From the NCBI GenBank assembly GCA_030323885.1, contig CM059194.1, positions 3,585,291-3,649,290 on the forward strand: a DNA stretch of 64,000 nt. The letters run 5' to 3'. Origin of the DNA: Branchipolynoe longqiensis (taxonomy: Eukaryota > Annelida > Polychaeta > Phyllodocida > Polynoidae). The notes beneath the pieces are model-generated. The model was not told where the DNA came from. It made no database searches and was given only the letters and a program-made list of their open reading frames with translations. Every line of letters begins with the position of its first letter. Position 1 is the first letter of the stretch. Positions 63,091 to 64,000 of the stretch are shown here, in pieces. A program made the position numbers and the translations under genes.

Positions 63091-63464
63091 GGACACCAAT
63101 TTTTTGGAAGCAACATAGGGGTTTTCATTGTGTCACCTTATACGTTAATTTTATCTTATGTATCTCTTCAAAGTGTAAGAATACCAGTTATGTCAAGACA
63201 ATAACCACTCTATTCTTTTGTTAACTTGTATTGTCCATTATATATACACACACAAACATTGGCTCCATTTACCATGGCAATACCCAAATATATTCTTCTT
63301 GGTTTTCCATTGGTGGTAACTTTGACGACAGTAACTCATCAATTGTTGTGAACTTGTCGATGACCTATTGACCTATGAGTCTTAGATGTTTCAAATATGG
63401 GGTGGCACGTTGGACATGTGTGTGTAGCTGCAGTTAGAAGGAAGTCTGGTAGGTGAAGGAGACC
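63091..63464. other. No recognisable feature
   Basis: Unique-looking AT-rich spacer before the terminal array. Confidence 0.35.
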
Positions 63465-64000
63465 ATGAACATGAGGATACCATAAAGGATACCATGAAGG
63501 GGACCATAAAGTAGACCATGAACATGAGGAGAAGATGAATGAGAAGGAGACCATGAAAGAGACCATGAACATGAGGAGAAGATGAATGAGAAGGAGACCA
63601 TAAAGGAGACCATGAACATGGGGAGAAGATGAATGAGAAGGAGACCATAAAGGACACCATCAACATGAGGAGAAGATGAATGAGAAGGAGACCATGAAGG
63701 AGACCATGAACATGAGTAGAAGATGAATGAGAAGGACACCATGAAGGAGACCATAAACATGAGGAGAAGATGAATGAGAAGGGGACCATGAAGGACACCA
63801 TGAACATGAGGAGAAGATGTATGAGAAGGAGACCATAAAGGAGACCATGCACATGAGGAGAAGATGAATGAGAAGGAGACCATGAAGGAGACCATGAACA
63901 TGAGGAGAAGATGAATGAGAAGGAGACCATAAAGGAGACCATGAATATGAGGAGAAGATGAATGTGAAGGAGACCATGAAGGAGACCATGACCATGAGGA
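63465..64000. repeat. 47-bp minisatellite, runs off the window
   Basis: Units with period 47 (GAAGATGAAT at 63531 and 63578): 'gaccatgaaggagaccatga', 'acatgaggagaagatg', 'aatgagaagga'. About 11 units are visible. Minus-strand frames up to 183 codons (Ser/Phe/Trp repeats) are artefacts: a 47-bp period puts every reading frame in turn through the same repeat. Confidence 0.9.

Noticed and set aside
63391..63995. Minus-strand Ser/Phe/Trp frames up to 183 codons, resembling a membrane protein
   Set aside because: They arise from the 47-bp minisatellite; three different frames give the same peptide phases, as expected from a non-multiple-of-three repeat.

Overview
The window reads as nuclear DNA of an animal, most likely a mollusc. 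No bacterial gene order, operon or CRISPR array is visible. The mollusc inference rests on tRNA-derived SINEs, one of which (27.5 kb and 40.9 kb) resembles from memory the common molluscan type with a GTGGTATGTGCT...CATATAAAAGATC core, plus an RTE-like LINE with a GATGAT tail and a Mag-like Ty3/gypsy element. No confident host gene was found. Almost everything that can be recognised is transposon or tandem repeat, and two N runs (3254-3752 and 46401-46900) mark scaffold gaps.

Layout. 0-11 kb: a 9-bp minisatellite, SINEs, a TTAA-flanked terminal-inverted-repeat (TIR) element swollen by TG/CT repeats, a 21-bp minisatellite, a 34-bp palindromic array and a 1.8-kb CCCTCA-type array. 11-25 kb: a mosaic of SINEs, LINE 3' ends and MITEs, including a nested mariner/pogo-like MITE and TIR elements stuffed with short internal motifs. 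25.4-26.9 kb: a second 9-bp minisatellite (CATGCTGCC). 28994-33372: a complete Ty3/gypsy retrotransposon with identical 115-bp LTRs and a 5-bp target duplication; its pol frame is broken once in an A run. 33-43 kb: SINEs, MITEs and a 92-bp minisatellite grown from a LINE reverse-transcriptase fragment. 43.1-46.4 kb: a 2.5-kb TIR unit holding two back-to-back inverted satellites, followed by a second partial copy. 46.9-52.4 kb: a 50-bp satellite of about 109 monomers. 52-64 kb: SINEs, a SINE-derived 49-bp minisatellite split by an internally deleted LINE, MITEs, a LINE RT fragment and a 47-bp minisatellite running off the end.

How the parts relate. The LTR element is the only near-complete autonomous element. 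The SINEs and LINE fragments presumably depend on LINE machinery encoded elsewhere, and the MITEs on transposases not present here. Insertions within insertions give relative ages: a MITE sits in a SINE at a TA duplication at 59.1 kb, a LINE deletion derivative sits in a SINE-derived array at 55.7 kb, and short LINE tails sit in a SINE and a MITE. All family assignments are from reading the sequence only; no database search was possible.
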